NCBI GenBank assembly: GCA_040753075.1
Contig: JBFMHA010000012.1
Span: forward strand, 1-64,000
Length of the DNA: 64,000 bases
Reading direction: 5' to 3'
Source: UBA6814 sp040753075
Lineage (GTDB): Bacteria; Desulfobacterota; Desulfovibrionia; Desulfovibrionales; Desulfovibrionaceae
In this document: in pieces, positions 49,551 to 59,664 of the stretch
How positions within the stretch are numbered: position 1 is the stretch's first letter
Layout of the letters: each line of letters opens with the position of its first letter
The notes under the pieces: model-generated
The model's database searches: none
What the model saw: the letters and a program-made list of their open reading frames with translations, nothing else
What the model was told of the DNA's origin: nothing
Translations under genes and position numbers: made by a program

Positions 49551-50611
49551 TACCTCCCCTGCGCCGGGTCCACGGGCTGCGGCACGACCATGGCCATCAC
49601 ATCCAGGTCCCGGTCTGGCCCGCCCACCTCCGGATCGCCGCCCAAGGCCCGGTCCACGGCCCAGTCCAGCACCGGGAATCCCGCAGCCATGCTGGCCGGC
49701 AGGCTGCCGCTGGGCCGGGGGTTCACCTCCAGCACCACCGGACGGCCCTCGGGGCTGGCCATGAGGTCGATGTCGTGAACCGCCTCAAGGCCCAGGACCC
49801 GGGCCACGGTCCGGCAGTAATCCACCACCTCGGGGTCGGCCACCAGCGTGTTGCCCGCAAAGGGGATGCCGGTGGGGTTGTGCCGGCGGCGGACCAGCAC
49901 CGCAGGCTCCCGGCCCAGGCCGACCACGTCCGCGTCAAAGGCCGGCACGCCCAGGCAGGGCATGACCAGCAGCTCCCCGCCAAAGGAAAAGAACGACTCC
50001 ACCCGGGCATCGTCCAGCTCCCCAGGGGACAGGCGTTTCTCACGCTGGCCCGCACCCAGCCACTCCGGAGGGTTGTCATGGCCCAGAAGAACGAACAGCC
50101 CCCGCCCCCCGCGGCCGCGGCTGGGCTTGACCACCACGGTGCGGCCGGGGTGCCCGTAGGCCGCGACCGCGGCGCGCAGAGACGAGGCGTCGTGTACCGC
50201 GGCGTACTCCGGCGCGGGCAGGCCCGCGGCGCGCAGGTTGTCGTAGGTCACCCGCTTGTTGGCGATGCGGGCCAAACAGGCGGGCGAGGCGACCAAAGCC
50301 TTCCCGCCCAGACCGGCCAGCTCCCCGGCCAGGGCGGACATGGCCTCGGCCTCGGCATCTGACCAGGGGAGGAGAACTTCGACCTTCTCCTTGCGCACGA
50401 TGTCCAGCAGCGCCTGGGCGTAGGCCGGATCGTCGCCCTTGGGCGCGGTGTGGAAAGCGTCCAGGAACTGCGCGGCCAGGGGTGCGGGCGTGGCGTTGAC
50501 GCCCACCAGCCGGTAGTCGAAGCGCTTGCTCTCCCGGAGCATGCGCAGAGCCGCGGGCACCAGGGTCCCGCCAACACACGTGATGAGAAAACAGACTTTC
50601 TGGCGGCTCAC
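49550..50611 (-). CDS. ATP-grasp carboxylate-amine ligase
   Basis: 353 residues. An N-terminal Rossmann-like domain (VCFLITCVGGTLVPAALRML) resembles the carbamoyl-phosphate-synthase-like ATP-grasp group. The ATP-grasp core follows: NKRVTYDNLRAAGLPAPEY, VVVKPSRGRGGRGLFVL, and the metal-binding HDIDLMASPEGRPVVLEVNPRPSGS. It should activate a carboxylate as acyl-phosphate and join it to an amine, thiol or hydroxyl. GTG 50611 overlaps the PseI-type stop (GTGA). With a LeuA-like enzyme and a deacetylase next to it, attaching a custom acid to a sugar amine is a reasonable role, not shown. Confidence 0.87.
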   Translation of the reverse strand: MSRQKVCFLITCVGGTLVPAALRMLRESKRFDYRLVGVNATPAPLAAQFLDAFHTAPKGDDPAYAQALLDIVRKEKVEVLLPWSDAEAEAMSALAGELAGLGGKALVASPACLARIANKRVTYDNLRAAGLPAPEYAAVHDASSLRAAVAAYGHPGRTVVVKPSRGRGGRGLFVLLGHDNPPEWLGAGQREKRLSPGELDDARVESFFSFGGELLVMPCLGVPAFDADVVGLGREPAVLVRRRHNPTGIPFAGNTLVADPEVVDYCRTVARVLGLEAVHDIDLMASPEGRPVVLEVNPRPSGSLPASMAAGFPVLDWAVDRALGGDPEVGGPDRDLDVMAMVVPQPVDPAQGR

Positions 50612-51642
50612 GACAAATCCTCTTCGGTGATGGCTGAATAGGCCGAAAGGGCGCGCCGGGCGCGACGGCCGGGCACGGTGTCCAGGGCCTCGGGCGGCAG
50701 GCCGCAGCGGCCAGCGGACAGGCGCAGCACGGCCAGATCCGCGGGCTCCAGCATCTTGCCCTCCGGGATGTCCCGCCGCGCGGCCAGGCAGCGCAGGTAC
50801 TTGGCAGCGTTGGCGGCCACCGCCGGAGGCACCGGCTTGTCCGCGGACCCCAGCATGGCCTCGGCCAGGCGCACGGTGCGCACCATGTCCGCGAATCCGG
50901 CCGGGTCCAGGGAGGTCGCGTGGTCGAAACCGGGACGGGACGGGTCCAGGGAGAAATGCTTCTCGATCATGCACGCCCCGCAGGCCACGGCCAGGGCCGG
51001 GGCCAGGGAGCCCGCCGAATGGTCGGAAAGCCCGGCCGGCGCGCCGAACTCCCGGGCCAGGACGGGGATGGCGCGCAGGTGCAGGGTTTCGGGCGGGGCG
51101 GGATAGAGCGAGGTGCACTGGAACAGGCCCAGGTGCTTGGCCCCGGCCGCCCGGGCCGTGTCCACCGCCATCCTCGCCTCGGCCATGCCCGTCATGCCCG
51201 TGGACAGGAGCAGGGTGCGGCCCGTGGCCGCTGCCCGGCGAATCAGGGGAAGGTGGGTCAAAAGGCCTGAAGATATCTTCCAGGCCGCGGGCGCGAGCGA
51301 TGCCACGAACTCCAGGGAGGGCGCATCCCCGCAGGTGGTGAAGCACTCCATGCCCAGATCCCGGGCTCGGGCGAAGGCCCGGGCGGTGTCCGCCTCGGCC
51401 AGCTCGGCCCGGCGGAAAATCTCGTAGGATTCGGTGCCCGGGGCGTAGTTCTCCGCAGCCTTGACCGTCTGCAGCTTCACGGCGTCGGCCCCGGCCTTGG
51501 CCGCGGCCTCGACCAGGCGCAGGCAGGTCGCCGGGTCGCCCTCGTGGTTGATGCCGATCTCGGCGATGACCACCACCGGCAGGCCCGGCCCGATGGCCCG
51601 GCGGCCGAAAGGAATGGGCCGGATCGTCGCGTCTTCGCTCAC
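50608..51642 (-). CDS. Nonulosonic acid synthase (PseI/SpsE-type NeuB)
   Basis: 344 residues. TIM barrel with VVVIAEIGINHEGDPATCLRL, VKLQTV, KISSGLL, LSTGMTG and MIEKHFSLDPSRPGFDHA, then a short SAF domain ending ALDTVPGRRARRAL. It condenses phosphoenolpyruvate with a six-carbon diacetamido sugar. Linked PseB, PseC, PseG, PseH and SpsF-type genes make pseudaminic acid, or a related isomer, the likely product. GTG 51642, one base past the PseG fusion stop, follows GGGAGG with good spacing. It differs clearly from the NeuB at 42055, supporting two separate nonulosonic pathways. Confidence 0.92.
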   Translation of the reverse strand: MSEDATIRPIPFGRRAIGPGLPVVVIAEIGINHEGDPATCLRLVEAAAKAGADAVKLQTVKAAENYAPGTESYEIFRRAELAEADTARAFARARDLGMECFTTCGDAPSLEFVASLAPAAWKISSGLLTHLPLIRRAAATGRTLLLSTGMTGMAEARMAVDTARAAGAKHLGLFQCTSLYPAPPETLHLRAIPVLAREFGAPAGLSDHSAGSLAPALAVACGACMIEKHFSLDPSRPGFDHATSLDPAGFADMVRTVRLAEAMLGSADKPVPPAVAANAAKYLRCLAARRDIPEGKMLEPADLAVLRLSAGRCGLPPEALDTVPGRRARRALSAYSAITEEDLS

Positions 51643-51643
51643 C

Positions 51644-53158
51644 TCACGCCTCCCCTGCCCCGGATTCCAGGACGAACACCGCACAGGTTCTTCCCCTGAC
51701 CTGCTCCGGGGCGGCCTCTCTGAACCCCGCCCGGGAGAAGCAACGCCGCGACTCCACATTGCCCTCCAGCACCACCCCGCGCAACCGGGCCGCGCCCAGG
51801 CCGGCCGCGGCCAGCGGGGAGGCCTCGCGCAGGATGCGCGCGCCCAGGCCCCGGCCCCGGAAGGCCGGGTGCACCGCCACATCGATCTCCGCCGCGTCCC
51901 CGGTCCGGTCGAAGCGGGCCAGGGCCGCCACCACGCCCTCCAGGTCCAGGACGAAGAAGGCGGTGTCCGGCGAGGCCAGCTTGGCCGTGAACCAGCGGGC
52001 ATGGCCCTCCAGGGCGATGGGCTCCGGAGAAAAGGAGTTGGCCCGCACCGCGGGATCGTTGGCCAGGCGGAACACCTGCTCCAGATCCCCGGCCTCGGCC
52101 CGGCGCAACACGAACTGCGCGAACTGGTCCCGGTCCAGGGCGGCCAGCACCCGGCACACCCGCTGCGGCCCCCGGCCGTCGCAAGCCTGCGGCCCGGAAC
52201 GGGACAGGGCCTCCAGCCTGGCCGGGTCGTCCAGCAGCCTGCGCACCCTGGCCGCGAAAACCTCCTTCTCCAGGTCGCCGGCGCCGGGCAGCACCTCGGC
52301 GCACCCGGCCCGGGCCAGGAAGGCTGAGCCCGGCTCCTGGTTGGCGGCCACCGGAGCCAGCAGGGCGGGCAATCCGGCCGCGGCCATCTCCCAGGCCGCG
52401 CCTCCGGCCGCGCTCACGGCCAGATGGCAGCGGGCGTAGATCCCGGCCATGTCCGCCACGTCCTGACGCAGTTCGTGCCGGTAGCCCACGCCGTCCAGGG
52501 CCTGCTGCACGCTCTCCCGGCGCCGGTTCATCGGCCCCAGCACCACCAGGGCCGTGTCCTGCGGTCCCAGGGCCCGATCCAGGCCCAGCACCGCGGCCCG
52601 GGTGGCGTTGCGGGCGTCCGCGCCGCCGAAGGCCACCAGCACGACGGCGCCCTCTCCGGCCCGGCGCGCGGGCCGAGGCAGGCCGGCGAAGCCGCGGCGC
52701 AACAGGCGGTAGCGCGGGCCGGCCAGGATGAGGGAAGAACTCGGCGCGGCATAGGCCGCAGGCGAGGCGTCGTGGTCCGGGGCCAGGACGACCCGGGCCG
52801 CATAGCGCGAGAGCAGCGCCCCGTCGTCCACGCACAGAACCCGGAAGCCGGCCGCCTCCAACTCCTCCTGCCGCTCCGGGCCGAAATGGTAGCCGTCCAG
52901 AGCCACCCAGCACCCGGCCAGGCCACGCCGCGTCAGCAGGGAAACCGTGTCGCCCGGCCGGGGACCGGGCTCGGCCAGGCCGAACCCCTCGTCCGCCAGC
53001 CGCTCCCGCAGGGAGGCGGACTCCACCCGGCCGCAGAACAGCGCCGTCCCGCCCTCCCCGGCCCAGGCCTGGGCCAGGGCCAGGCAGCGCATGACGTGGC
53101 CCGCGCCCATGCGCGAGTCCGCGTCGGCCCGGATCACGAGGGTGCGGAGATGGCCCAT
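51644..53158 (-). CDS. Fusion of PseG-type nucleotide-sugar hydrolase and GNAT acyltransferase
   Basis: 504 residues. The first part (about 1-345) is PseG/SpsG: GT-B-like, with RADADSRMGAGHVMRCLALAQAW at the start, FGGADARN in the centre and AAGGAAWEMAAAGLPAL near 260; PseG cleaves UDP from UDP-6-deoxy-diacetamido-altrose. The second part (about 350-500) is a GNAT domain: FVLRRAEAGDLEQVFRLAND, IDVAVHPAFRGRGLGARIL (acetyl-CoA loop) and NVESRRCFSRAGF. In other bacteria PseG and PseH are separate, and here another PseH-like GNAT exists at 55225, so this fused GNAT may add a different acyl group. Stop and start are tightly packed with neighbours (1 and 6 nt). Confidence 0.92.
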   Translation of the reverse strand: MGHLRTLVIRADADSRMGAGHVMRCLALAQAWAGEGGTALFCGRVESASLRERLADEGFGLAEPGPRPGDTVSLLTRRGLAGCWVALDGYHFGPERQEELEAAGFRVLCVDDGALLSRYAARVVLAPDHDASPAAYAAPSSSLILAGPRYRLLRRGFAGLPRPARRAGEGAVVLVAFGGADARNATRAAVLGLDRALGPQDTALVVLGPMNRRRESVQQALDGVGYRHELRQDVADMAGIYARCHLAVSAAGGAAWEMAAAGLPALLAPVAANQEPGSAFLARAGCAEVLPGAGDLEKEVFAARVRRLLDDPARLEALSRSGPQACDGRGPQRVCRVLAALDRDQFAQFVLRRAEAGDLEQVFRLANDPAVRANSFSPEPIALEGHARWFTAKLASPDTAFFVLDLEGVVAALARFDRTGDAAEIDVAVHPAFRGRGLGARILREASPLAAAGLGAARLRGVVLEGNVESRRCFSRAGFREAAPEQVRGRTCAVFVLESGAGEA

Positions 53159-53164
53159 GGGTCC

Positions 53165-54484
<1,320 letters not shown>

Positions 54485-54485
54485 G

Positions 54486-55232
54486 TCAGTGCCCTTTGGA
54501 GCCTTCGTTCCGCTCGAATCGGCTGTTCACGTCCGCCAGTTCCGGATGCTCCGCCAGGAGCGCCAGCACGTCGGCGAACCCGAAATCCGGCTTGGCCGGG
54601 TGCAGGGCCTCGTAGACCCGGGTCACGAAGGCCAGGTCCTCGGGCTCGTCCACGGTCCAGCGCAGGCCCGAGAGGTTCTCGGGCCAGGTCCAGTTGCCCA
54701 TGCGGAACCGCTCCGGCCGCCGGATGATGAAGGGGACCACGTGCTCGCGCTCGAAGGGATCGGCGGCCTCGCGCCAGGCGGCCTCCAGGGCGGCGAAGGT
54801 GAAGACCTCCGCGTCCAGGCCGTCGGGCAGGGTGGGCGGCCGGCAGTTGGCCGCGTAGTCGAAGTCCCCGGCCAGGTAGAAACGCACCAGCTCGTCCACC
54901 ATCCGGGGATCGGCGAGCGGACAGTCGCCGGTGAGGCGCACCACGTGGTCCGCCCCGTGCTCCGCGGCGCAGCGGTAGAAGCGATCCAGCACGTCGGCCA
55001 GGCTGCCCCGGAAGCAGGCCGCCCCGTCCTGCGCGCAGAGCGCGGCGATGGGGTCGTCGTCCGGCCGGTCGCTGGTGGCCACCACCAGCTTGTCCAGAGA
55101 CGTGCAGCGGCGCAGCCGCTCCAACTGCCGGGCCAGCATGGGCCGGCCCAGGACGGGCTTCATGACCTTGCCCGGCAGCCGGGTCGAGGACATGCGCGCC
55201 TGGAGGATGGCCACCACCCTGCCTTCACGCAT
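54486..55232 (-). CDS. SpsF-type cytidylyltransferase (PseF-like)
   Basis: 248 residues, GT-A-like nucleotidyltransferase. N-terminal VAILQARMSSTRLPGKVM is the CTP loop of SpsF/PseF proteins; LTGDCPLADPRMVDEL and LRWTVDEPEDL follow. It converts the nine-carbon acid to its CMP form. With SpsE- and SpsG-type neighbours the whole set mirrors the spore-coat sps operon of Bacillus and the pse route. ATG 55232 lies inside the end of the PseH-like gene (8-nt overlap). One base separates its stop from the aminotransferase start. Confidence 0.9.
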   Translation of the reverse strand: MREGRVVAILQARMSSTRLPGKVMKPVLGRPMLARQLERLRRCTSLDKLVVATSDRPDDDPIAALCAQDGAACFRGSLADVLDRFYRCAAEHGADHVVRLTGDCPLADPRMVDELVRFYLAGDFDYAANCRPPTLPDGLDAEVFTFAALEAAWREAADPFEREHVVPFIIRRPERFRMGNWTWPENLSGLRWTVDEPEDLAFVTRVYEALHPAKPDFGFADVLALLAEHPELADVNSRFERNEGSKGH

Positions 55233-55779
55233 GCTCCCACTCCTCGGCCAGCAGGCCCAGCATGAACTCGTCCCGCCAGCGTCCCTCGCAGTAATTCTGG
55301 CGGCGGCGCACCCCTTCCACGTGGAAACCGTTCTTCTCGAAGGCGCGCAGGGAGGCCTCGTTCCCCTCCACGACCCCGGCGGTGAGCTTGTGCAGCCCGA
55401 GCACAATGAAGGCGTAGCGCGCGGCCAGGGCGATGGCCTCGGTGGCGTATCCCCGGCCCCACCGCGCCTTCTCGCCGATGATGAGCCCCACGCTGGCGCA
55501 CTGGTGGTGGGGATTCACCGGTCCGATCTTGATATTGCCCACATGCCGGCCGCCGGCCAGTTCGAAGATGCCGAGCAGATGGTCGTCGCCCCGGGCCGCG
55601 CAGGACGCCACGTAGGCCCGCACGCCCTCCAGGGTGTGGGTGGCGTGCCGGGCCTCGGTGAAGCGCACGGTCTCCGGGTCGTTGAGCCAGCGGACGTAGG
55701 TCGCGGTGACGTCCTCGGGCGACAGGGGCCAAAGCTCCAGACGCTTGCCGCGGATGACCGGCTCACGGGGCGCCGTCAT
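55225..55779 (-). CDS. PseH-like GNAT N-acetyltransferase
   Basis: 184 residues, single RimJ/RimL-type GNAT. Motifs: RLELWPLSPEDVTATYVRWLNDPE, then the acetyl-CoA loop GEKARWGRGYATEAI and the closing NEASLRAFEKNGFHVEGVRR. This is the standalone family used in Pse pathways for 4-N-acetylation of the amino-altrose intermediate. It is coupled to the unknown gene at 55776 by a 4-nt overlap and overlaps the SpsF-type gene by 8 nt. Start ATG 55779. Confidence 0.9.
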   Translation of the reverse strand: MTAPREPVIRGKRLELWPLSPEDVTATYVRWLNDPETVRFTEARHATHTLEGVRAYVASCAARGDDHLLGIFELAGGRHVGNIKIGPVNPHHQCASVGLIIGEKARWGRGYATEAIALAARYAFIVLGLHKLTAGVVEGNEASLRAFEKNGFHVEGVRRRQNYCEGRWRDEFMLGLLAEEWEHA

Positions 55780-57608
55780 GACCTCCCTCTCTTGAACAGA
55801 GCCGCGGCCAGGGACTCCCTGGGCGCGGAGCATACCTGCCCCGCATCCGGCATGATGGCCGCGGCCAGGCCGTCGATGCCGGGAATCAGCACCTTCAGGC
55901 CCTCGACCCGGCCGGGGGCCCAGGCGAAGTCCAGGTAGAAATAAGGGGCTCCCGCCCCGCTCACCCAACCCAGGGTGCTCTGGACGCTGGAGGTGAAAAG
56001 CAGGTCTGCCGCCGTGCGGATGAACCGGAACTCCACGCCCTTGACGATGCTCAGATTGGAAAACTGCGCCTGGAGGTCGGCGAATGCGTATTCGTCCAGG
56101 TAGCGTTGCGTGGGGTAAAGCTTGAGCACCACTCGGGAAGCGGGAAAGGCGCGGCAGACGGCCTCGGCGGTCTGCCTTGTCTTGGTCAGGAACTGGAGGT
56201 CGTTGTCCTGGCAGGGGCCGTACATGTAGTTGTTGCGGTCCAAGTCGCAGACGACCATGACCACATGCTCGGCCTGTCCCAGTCCCAGGAGCCTCCTGGC
56301 CAGCCGCCGCTGCACGGGGCGCAGGGGAGGACGGGAGGTAATCCCGGGCAGGCCCACCTCGTGGGCCTGCTGTTCCGGCACATGCGGCCGGACGGCCAGG
56401 ACGCCCCGGGCGCAGTGGTAGAACGCCCGCTCGCCTATTCCCATGCCGCTGGTCGCAGCGTGGGACAAACTCCACTCGGAAAGCCCCAGCGTCACGCCGT
56501 GATCCACTACGTTGACCCTGATTCCCCGCTTCCGGCAATGGCCGGCGAACAGGCGCTCCAGGGGCGAGTTGAACGAGATGCTCAATATCTCGTCACCAGG
56601 CTTCATCCTGTCCGTCAGCCGGGAAAAATCCTGCTCCAGCCGCGATGCGTTGCGGCGCAGGCCGTCAAGACAGGCCAGTATCCGGTTGCAGACCAACTCC
56701 AGGCTGGGTTCGAACGCCGGCCGCCAGGCCAGGCCCCGCCCTTGCACGGCCTGGCGGGACAAGGCGCGGAACGTATCGGCTGCGGCCTCGGCTTCCGGGA
56801 GGGCGGACGCCGAAGCCCCGGCCATGTCCGGGCGGGGCAGCGGAGGCATCCGAAGGATGCGCCCCCCGCGCAGAAGGATGCCCAAGAAAGCTTCCTCGAT
56901 GAGTTCGCAGTCCCTGAGCACGTGGAGGGTCCGACGGGGGAAGGGCCAGAGGGAGGCCCCCCGGAAGGGCCACCATCGCGCGGCCTGGACCTTGCGCCAC
57001 AGCTTGTACAGGGCCGAGCTGGGAGTATTGTTGAGCAGGCTCAAGAACTTCTCCCCGGCCATGAACCGGCGCTGGGAGATCTCCCTCTCGATGCTCGCGC
57101 ATTGCTGGGCGGACACCGTGAGCCTGGTCGCCACGCACCCTGCGCCAGGCCAGTTTGCAGCCAGGCGCGCAAAAAGGGTGTCCATCCGCCCGTAGACCAG
57201 AGACAGCCCGGACAGCCCCGGGTCTTCGGGATCGCCCACGCACTCCACCACCGCTCCGGCCGCCGCGGCCTGCACCCGGTCCAACAGAAGCCCTTTGTAC
57301 AAGGTCACAAAGAAACAACGCGACAACTGACCCCCGAACACCAAGCCCAGATCCAGGGTTTCGGCCCAGGGACAGAGAGCGCTCATGGCCGAGCAGAAGG
57401 AGTCGGCCAGATCCAGGCCGGCCAGGGCCAACCCGTCGAACTCCTCCTGGGGCAGGCCGGCCTCGGGCGAACGCACGGTCTCCCCGAGTGCGGGAAGGCG
57501 CATCAGGAGATAGGGCGAGGTGGTCCACCACACCCGCTCCCCGCCGGGGTCCTGGGCGCGGACGGCCTCGTAGGCGGCCAGGCTCTCTATGACGGTGTGG
57601 GTGGTCAT
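55776..57608 (-). CDS. Large unknown protein of the pse operon, candidate nonulosonate glycosyltransferase
   Basis: 610 residues with no signal peptide or membrane segment. The N-terminal half is not recognised. The C-terminal part (about 340-590) reads as a GT-B-like domain: RVNVVDHGVTLGLSEW, VVLKLYPTQRYL, and the last Rossmann unit RTAADLLFTSSVQSTLGWVSGAGAPYFYLD, where a nucleotide sugar would bind. Its position between AKR and PseH genes, with 4-nt overlaps on both sides, ties it to the pathway, and no other NulO transferase is encoded in the pse operon. A transferase that uses the CMP-sugar is therefore a fair guess, but no catalytic residues can be named. Confidence 0.6.
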   Translation of the reverse strand: MTTHTVIESLAAYEAVRAQDPGGERVWWTTSPYLLMRLPALGETVRSPEAGLPQEEFDGLALAGLDLADSFCSAMSALCPWAETLDLGLVFGGQLSRCFFVTLYKGLLLDRVQAAAAGAVVECVGDPEDPGLSGLSLVYGRMDTLFARLAANWPGAGCVATRLTVSAQQCASIEREISQRRFMAGEKFLSLLNNTPSSALYKLWRKVQAARWWPFRGASLWPFPRRTLHVLRDCELIEEAFLGILLRGGRILRMPPLPRPDMAGASASALPEAEAAADTFRALSRQAVQGRGLAWRPAFEPSLELVCNRILACLDGLRRNASRLEQDFSRLTDRMKPGDEILSISFNSPLERLFAGHCRKRGIRVNVVDHGVTLGLSEWSLSHAATSGMGIGERAFYHCARGVLAVRPHVPEQQAHEVGLPGITSRPPLRPVQRRLARRLLGLGQAEHVVMVVCDLDRNNYMYGPCQDNDLQFLTKTRQTAEAVCRAFPASRVVLKLYPTQRYLDEYAFADLQAQFSNLSIVKGVEFRFIRTAADLLFTSSVQSTLGWVSGAGAPYFYLDFAWAPGRVEGLKVLIPGIDGLAAAIMPDAGQVCSAPRESLAAALFKRGRS

Positions 57609-58489
57609 GCGGCCAGGTTCCAGCGTGCGGGATTCACGAACTGCTCGTCGTCGAGCGCGAAGGGGGCGAAGTCCAGGCCCGCGTCCGCGGCAGCGGCGAA
57701 ATCCGCGATGTTGGCGGCCAACTGGGCCGCATTCTCAACGCCCACCAGGACCACGTCAGCGTCCAGGGTGCGGGCGAAGGCCAGGGCGCCCTGGACCGGG
57801 GTCAGGCCGCGCTCGCTGAGGGCTGCGCGCCAGGCGGCCAGGCGCGGCCGCACCGGCTCGAACCAGGCCGGGGCCGCGGCCGGGTCCATGAGCAGGAGCC
57901 CCTGCAGAAACACCGAGCGCACGTGCACCTCCACGCCCCGCTCGCGCAGGCGGCGGAACTGGCCGCCGGACACCAGGCGCTGGTCCAGCACGTTGGCCGG
58001 GACCTGGACGAGGTCGAAATCGTAGCGGTCCAGGGCCGCGTCGATCTCCGCGCCGGCGTAGACCGAAAGCCCGATCTTGCGGGCCAGGCCCTCCCGGCGC
58101 AGGCCGTCCAGCACCGCGAAGACCGCCTCGCCCCCGGGGCCGAGCAGGTCTGCGGCGTGGTGGGCCAGGAGCCCGTCCACCGCCTCACGGCCCAAGCGCT
58201 CCAACGAGCGGGCGAAGCCCTCGCGCACCAAGCGGGGGGCATCGGCCGAGCCGCGGGCCTCGCGCAGGGGAGCGGTCTTGGTGATGATTCGGAAGGAGGA
58301 ATCCACAGGCAGGCAGCGACCGAGGACAGCCTCGCTGCCCCCGTAGGCCGCGGCCGTGTCCAGGATCCGCACGCCGCTGGCGGCGGCCAGCTCCAGGATG
58401 CGCCGCACCTCGGGCTCCGGGGTCCGCCCCTGCCGGTTGGAGACCCCGTAGTCCAGGCCGAACTGCACCGCGCCCAGTCCGAGCTCCAT
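57605..58489 (-). CDS. Aldo/keto reductase
   Basis: 294 residues, TIM barrel. Catalytic Tyr is in ILDTAAAYGGSE, Asp in the same stretch and Lys in FRIITKTAPLRE; the His of the tetrad is represented by LLAHHAADLL. It should reduce a keto or aldehyde group with NADPH. In a nonulosonate operon it may reduce a keto sugar, giving a different stereochemistry or removing a 4-keto group. Start ATG 58489 lies 10 nt downstream of PseC-type stop. Function within the pathway is inferred. Confidence 0.9.
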   Translation of the reverse strand: MELGLGAVQFGLDYGVSNRQGRTPEPEVRRILELAAASGVRILDTAAAYGGSEAVLGRCLPVDSSFRIITKTAPLREARGSADAPRLVREGFARSLERLGREAVDGLLAHHAADLLGPGGEAVFAVLDGLRREGLARKIGLSVYAGAEIDAALDRYDFDLVQVPANVLDQRLVSGGQFRRLRERGVEVHVRSVFLQGLLLMDPAAAPAWFEPVRPRLAAWRAALSERGLTPVQGALAFARTLDADVVLVGVENAAQLAANIADFAAAADAGLDFAPFALDDEQFVNPARWNLAA

Positions 58490-58499
58490 GGCGGGATCC

Positions 58500-59663
58500 C
58501 TATCCGGCCGCCCGGCGCAGGGCCGCGTCCAGGGCCCCAACCACCCGGTCCTGGTCCGCGTCGGACAGGCCGGGGTACATGGGCAGGCTGATGATCCGCG
58601 AGTAGGCCGCCTCGGCGCGGGGACACAGGCCCTCGGCGGCGCCGAGATTCTTCCGGTAGTACGGGTGCAGGTACACCGGCACGTAATGCACGTTGACCCC
58701 GACGCCCGCGGCGCGCAGGTCCTCGAACACCCGGCGGCGGCCCTCGCCGGCCAGCTCCGGGGCCAGCCGCACCACGTAGAGGTGCCAGGCGTGCTCCCGG
58801 TCGGGCAGCAGGGCCAGGGGCTCGGCCCCGGAGATGTCGGCCAGGAGCCGGGCGTAGCGCGCGGCCAACTCCCGCCGCCGGGCCAGCCAGCCGGGAAGCT
58901 TGCGCAGCTGGGACAGGCCCAGGGCGCACTGGATGTCGGTGAGGCGGTAGTTGAAGCCCAGCTCCTGCATCTCGTAGAACCAGGTGCCGGCCTCCTCGCG
59001 CTGGCGGGCGTCGGTCATTATCCCGTGATTGCGCAGCCGGCGCACGGCCGCGGCCAGGTCGGGCCGGTCCGTGGCCACGGCCCCGCCCTCGCCGGTGGCG
59101 ATGTGCTTCACCGGATGGAAGCTGAAGCAGGTCAGGTCGGCCAGGGAGCCCACCGGCCGGCCCCGGTAGGCCGCGCCCAGGGCGTGGCAGCCGTCGTCCA
59201 CCAGGGCCAGGCCGCGCCGGCCGGCCAGTTCGCGCAGGCCGTCCCAGTCGCAGGGCTGGCCCGCGTAGTCCACGGCGATGAGGGCCTTGGTGCGGGGGGT
59301 GATGCGGGCCTCGGCCGAAGCCAGGTCCAGGAGCAGGCTGTCCGGGTCCACGTCCGCGAACACCGGGGTCGCGCCCGCGTACAGGACGCAGTTGGCCGAG
59401 GCGGCGAAGGTCATGGCCGGGACCACCACCTCGTCCCCGGGCCCCACGCCCAGGGCCAGCATGGCCAGGTGCAGGGCCGCGGTGCCGTTGCTGACCGCCG
59501 CGACCTCGGCCGCGCCGCAGGAGGCGGCCAGGGAGGCCTCGAACTCGGCCACCTTGGGGCCGGTGGTCAGCCAGTCCGAGGCCAGGACTTCGGCCACCGC
59601 GGCCAGGTCGTCCCGGTCCAGGGCCTGCCGGGCGTACGGGATGAAGGGAGCCTGGCCGGCCAC
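58500..59663 (-). CDS. pseC: PseC-type PLP sugar 4-aminotransferase
   Basis: 387 residues, DegT/DnrJ/EryC1 family. The PLP Lys is in FSFHPVKHIATGEGG, the cofactor Asp in LVDDGCHALGA, and the N-terminal PFIPYARQALDRDDL and SDWLTTGP are characteristic of PseC. It aminates the 4-keto group of the PseB product. GTG 59663 precedes the PseB stop by one base, so the genes are coupled. SpsC is the corresponding Bacillus protein. Confidence 0.94.
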   Translation of the reverse strand: MAGQAPFIPYARQALDRDDLAAVAEVLASDWLTTGPKVAEFEASLAASCGAAEVAAVSNGTAALHLAMLALGVGPGDEVVVPAMTFAASANCVLYAGATPVFADVDPDSLLLDLASAEARITPRTKALIAVDYAGQPCDWDGLRELAGRRGLALVDDGCHALGAAYRGRPVGSLADLTCFSFHPVKHIATGEGGAVATDRPDLAAAVRRLRNHGIMTDARQREEAGTWFYEMQELGFNYRLTDIQCALGLSQLRKLPGWLARRRELAARYARLLADISGAEPLALLPDREHAWHLYVVRLAPELAGEGRRRVFEDLRAAGVGVNVHYVPVYLHPYYRKNLGAAEGLCPRAEAAYSRIISLPMYPGLSDADQDRVVGALDAALRRAAG

Positions 59664-59664
59664 C

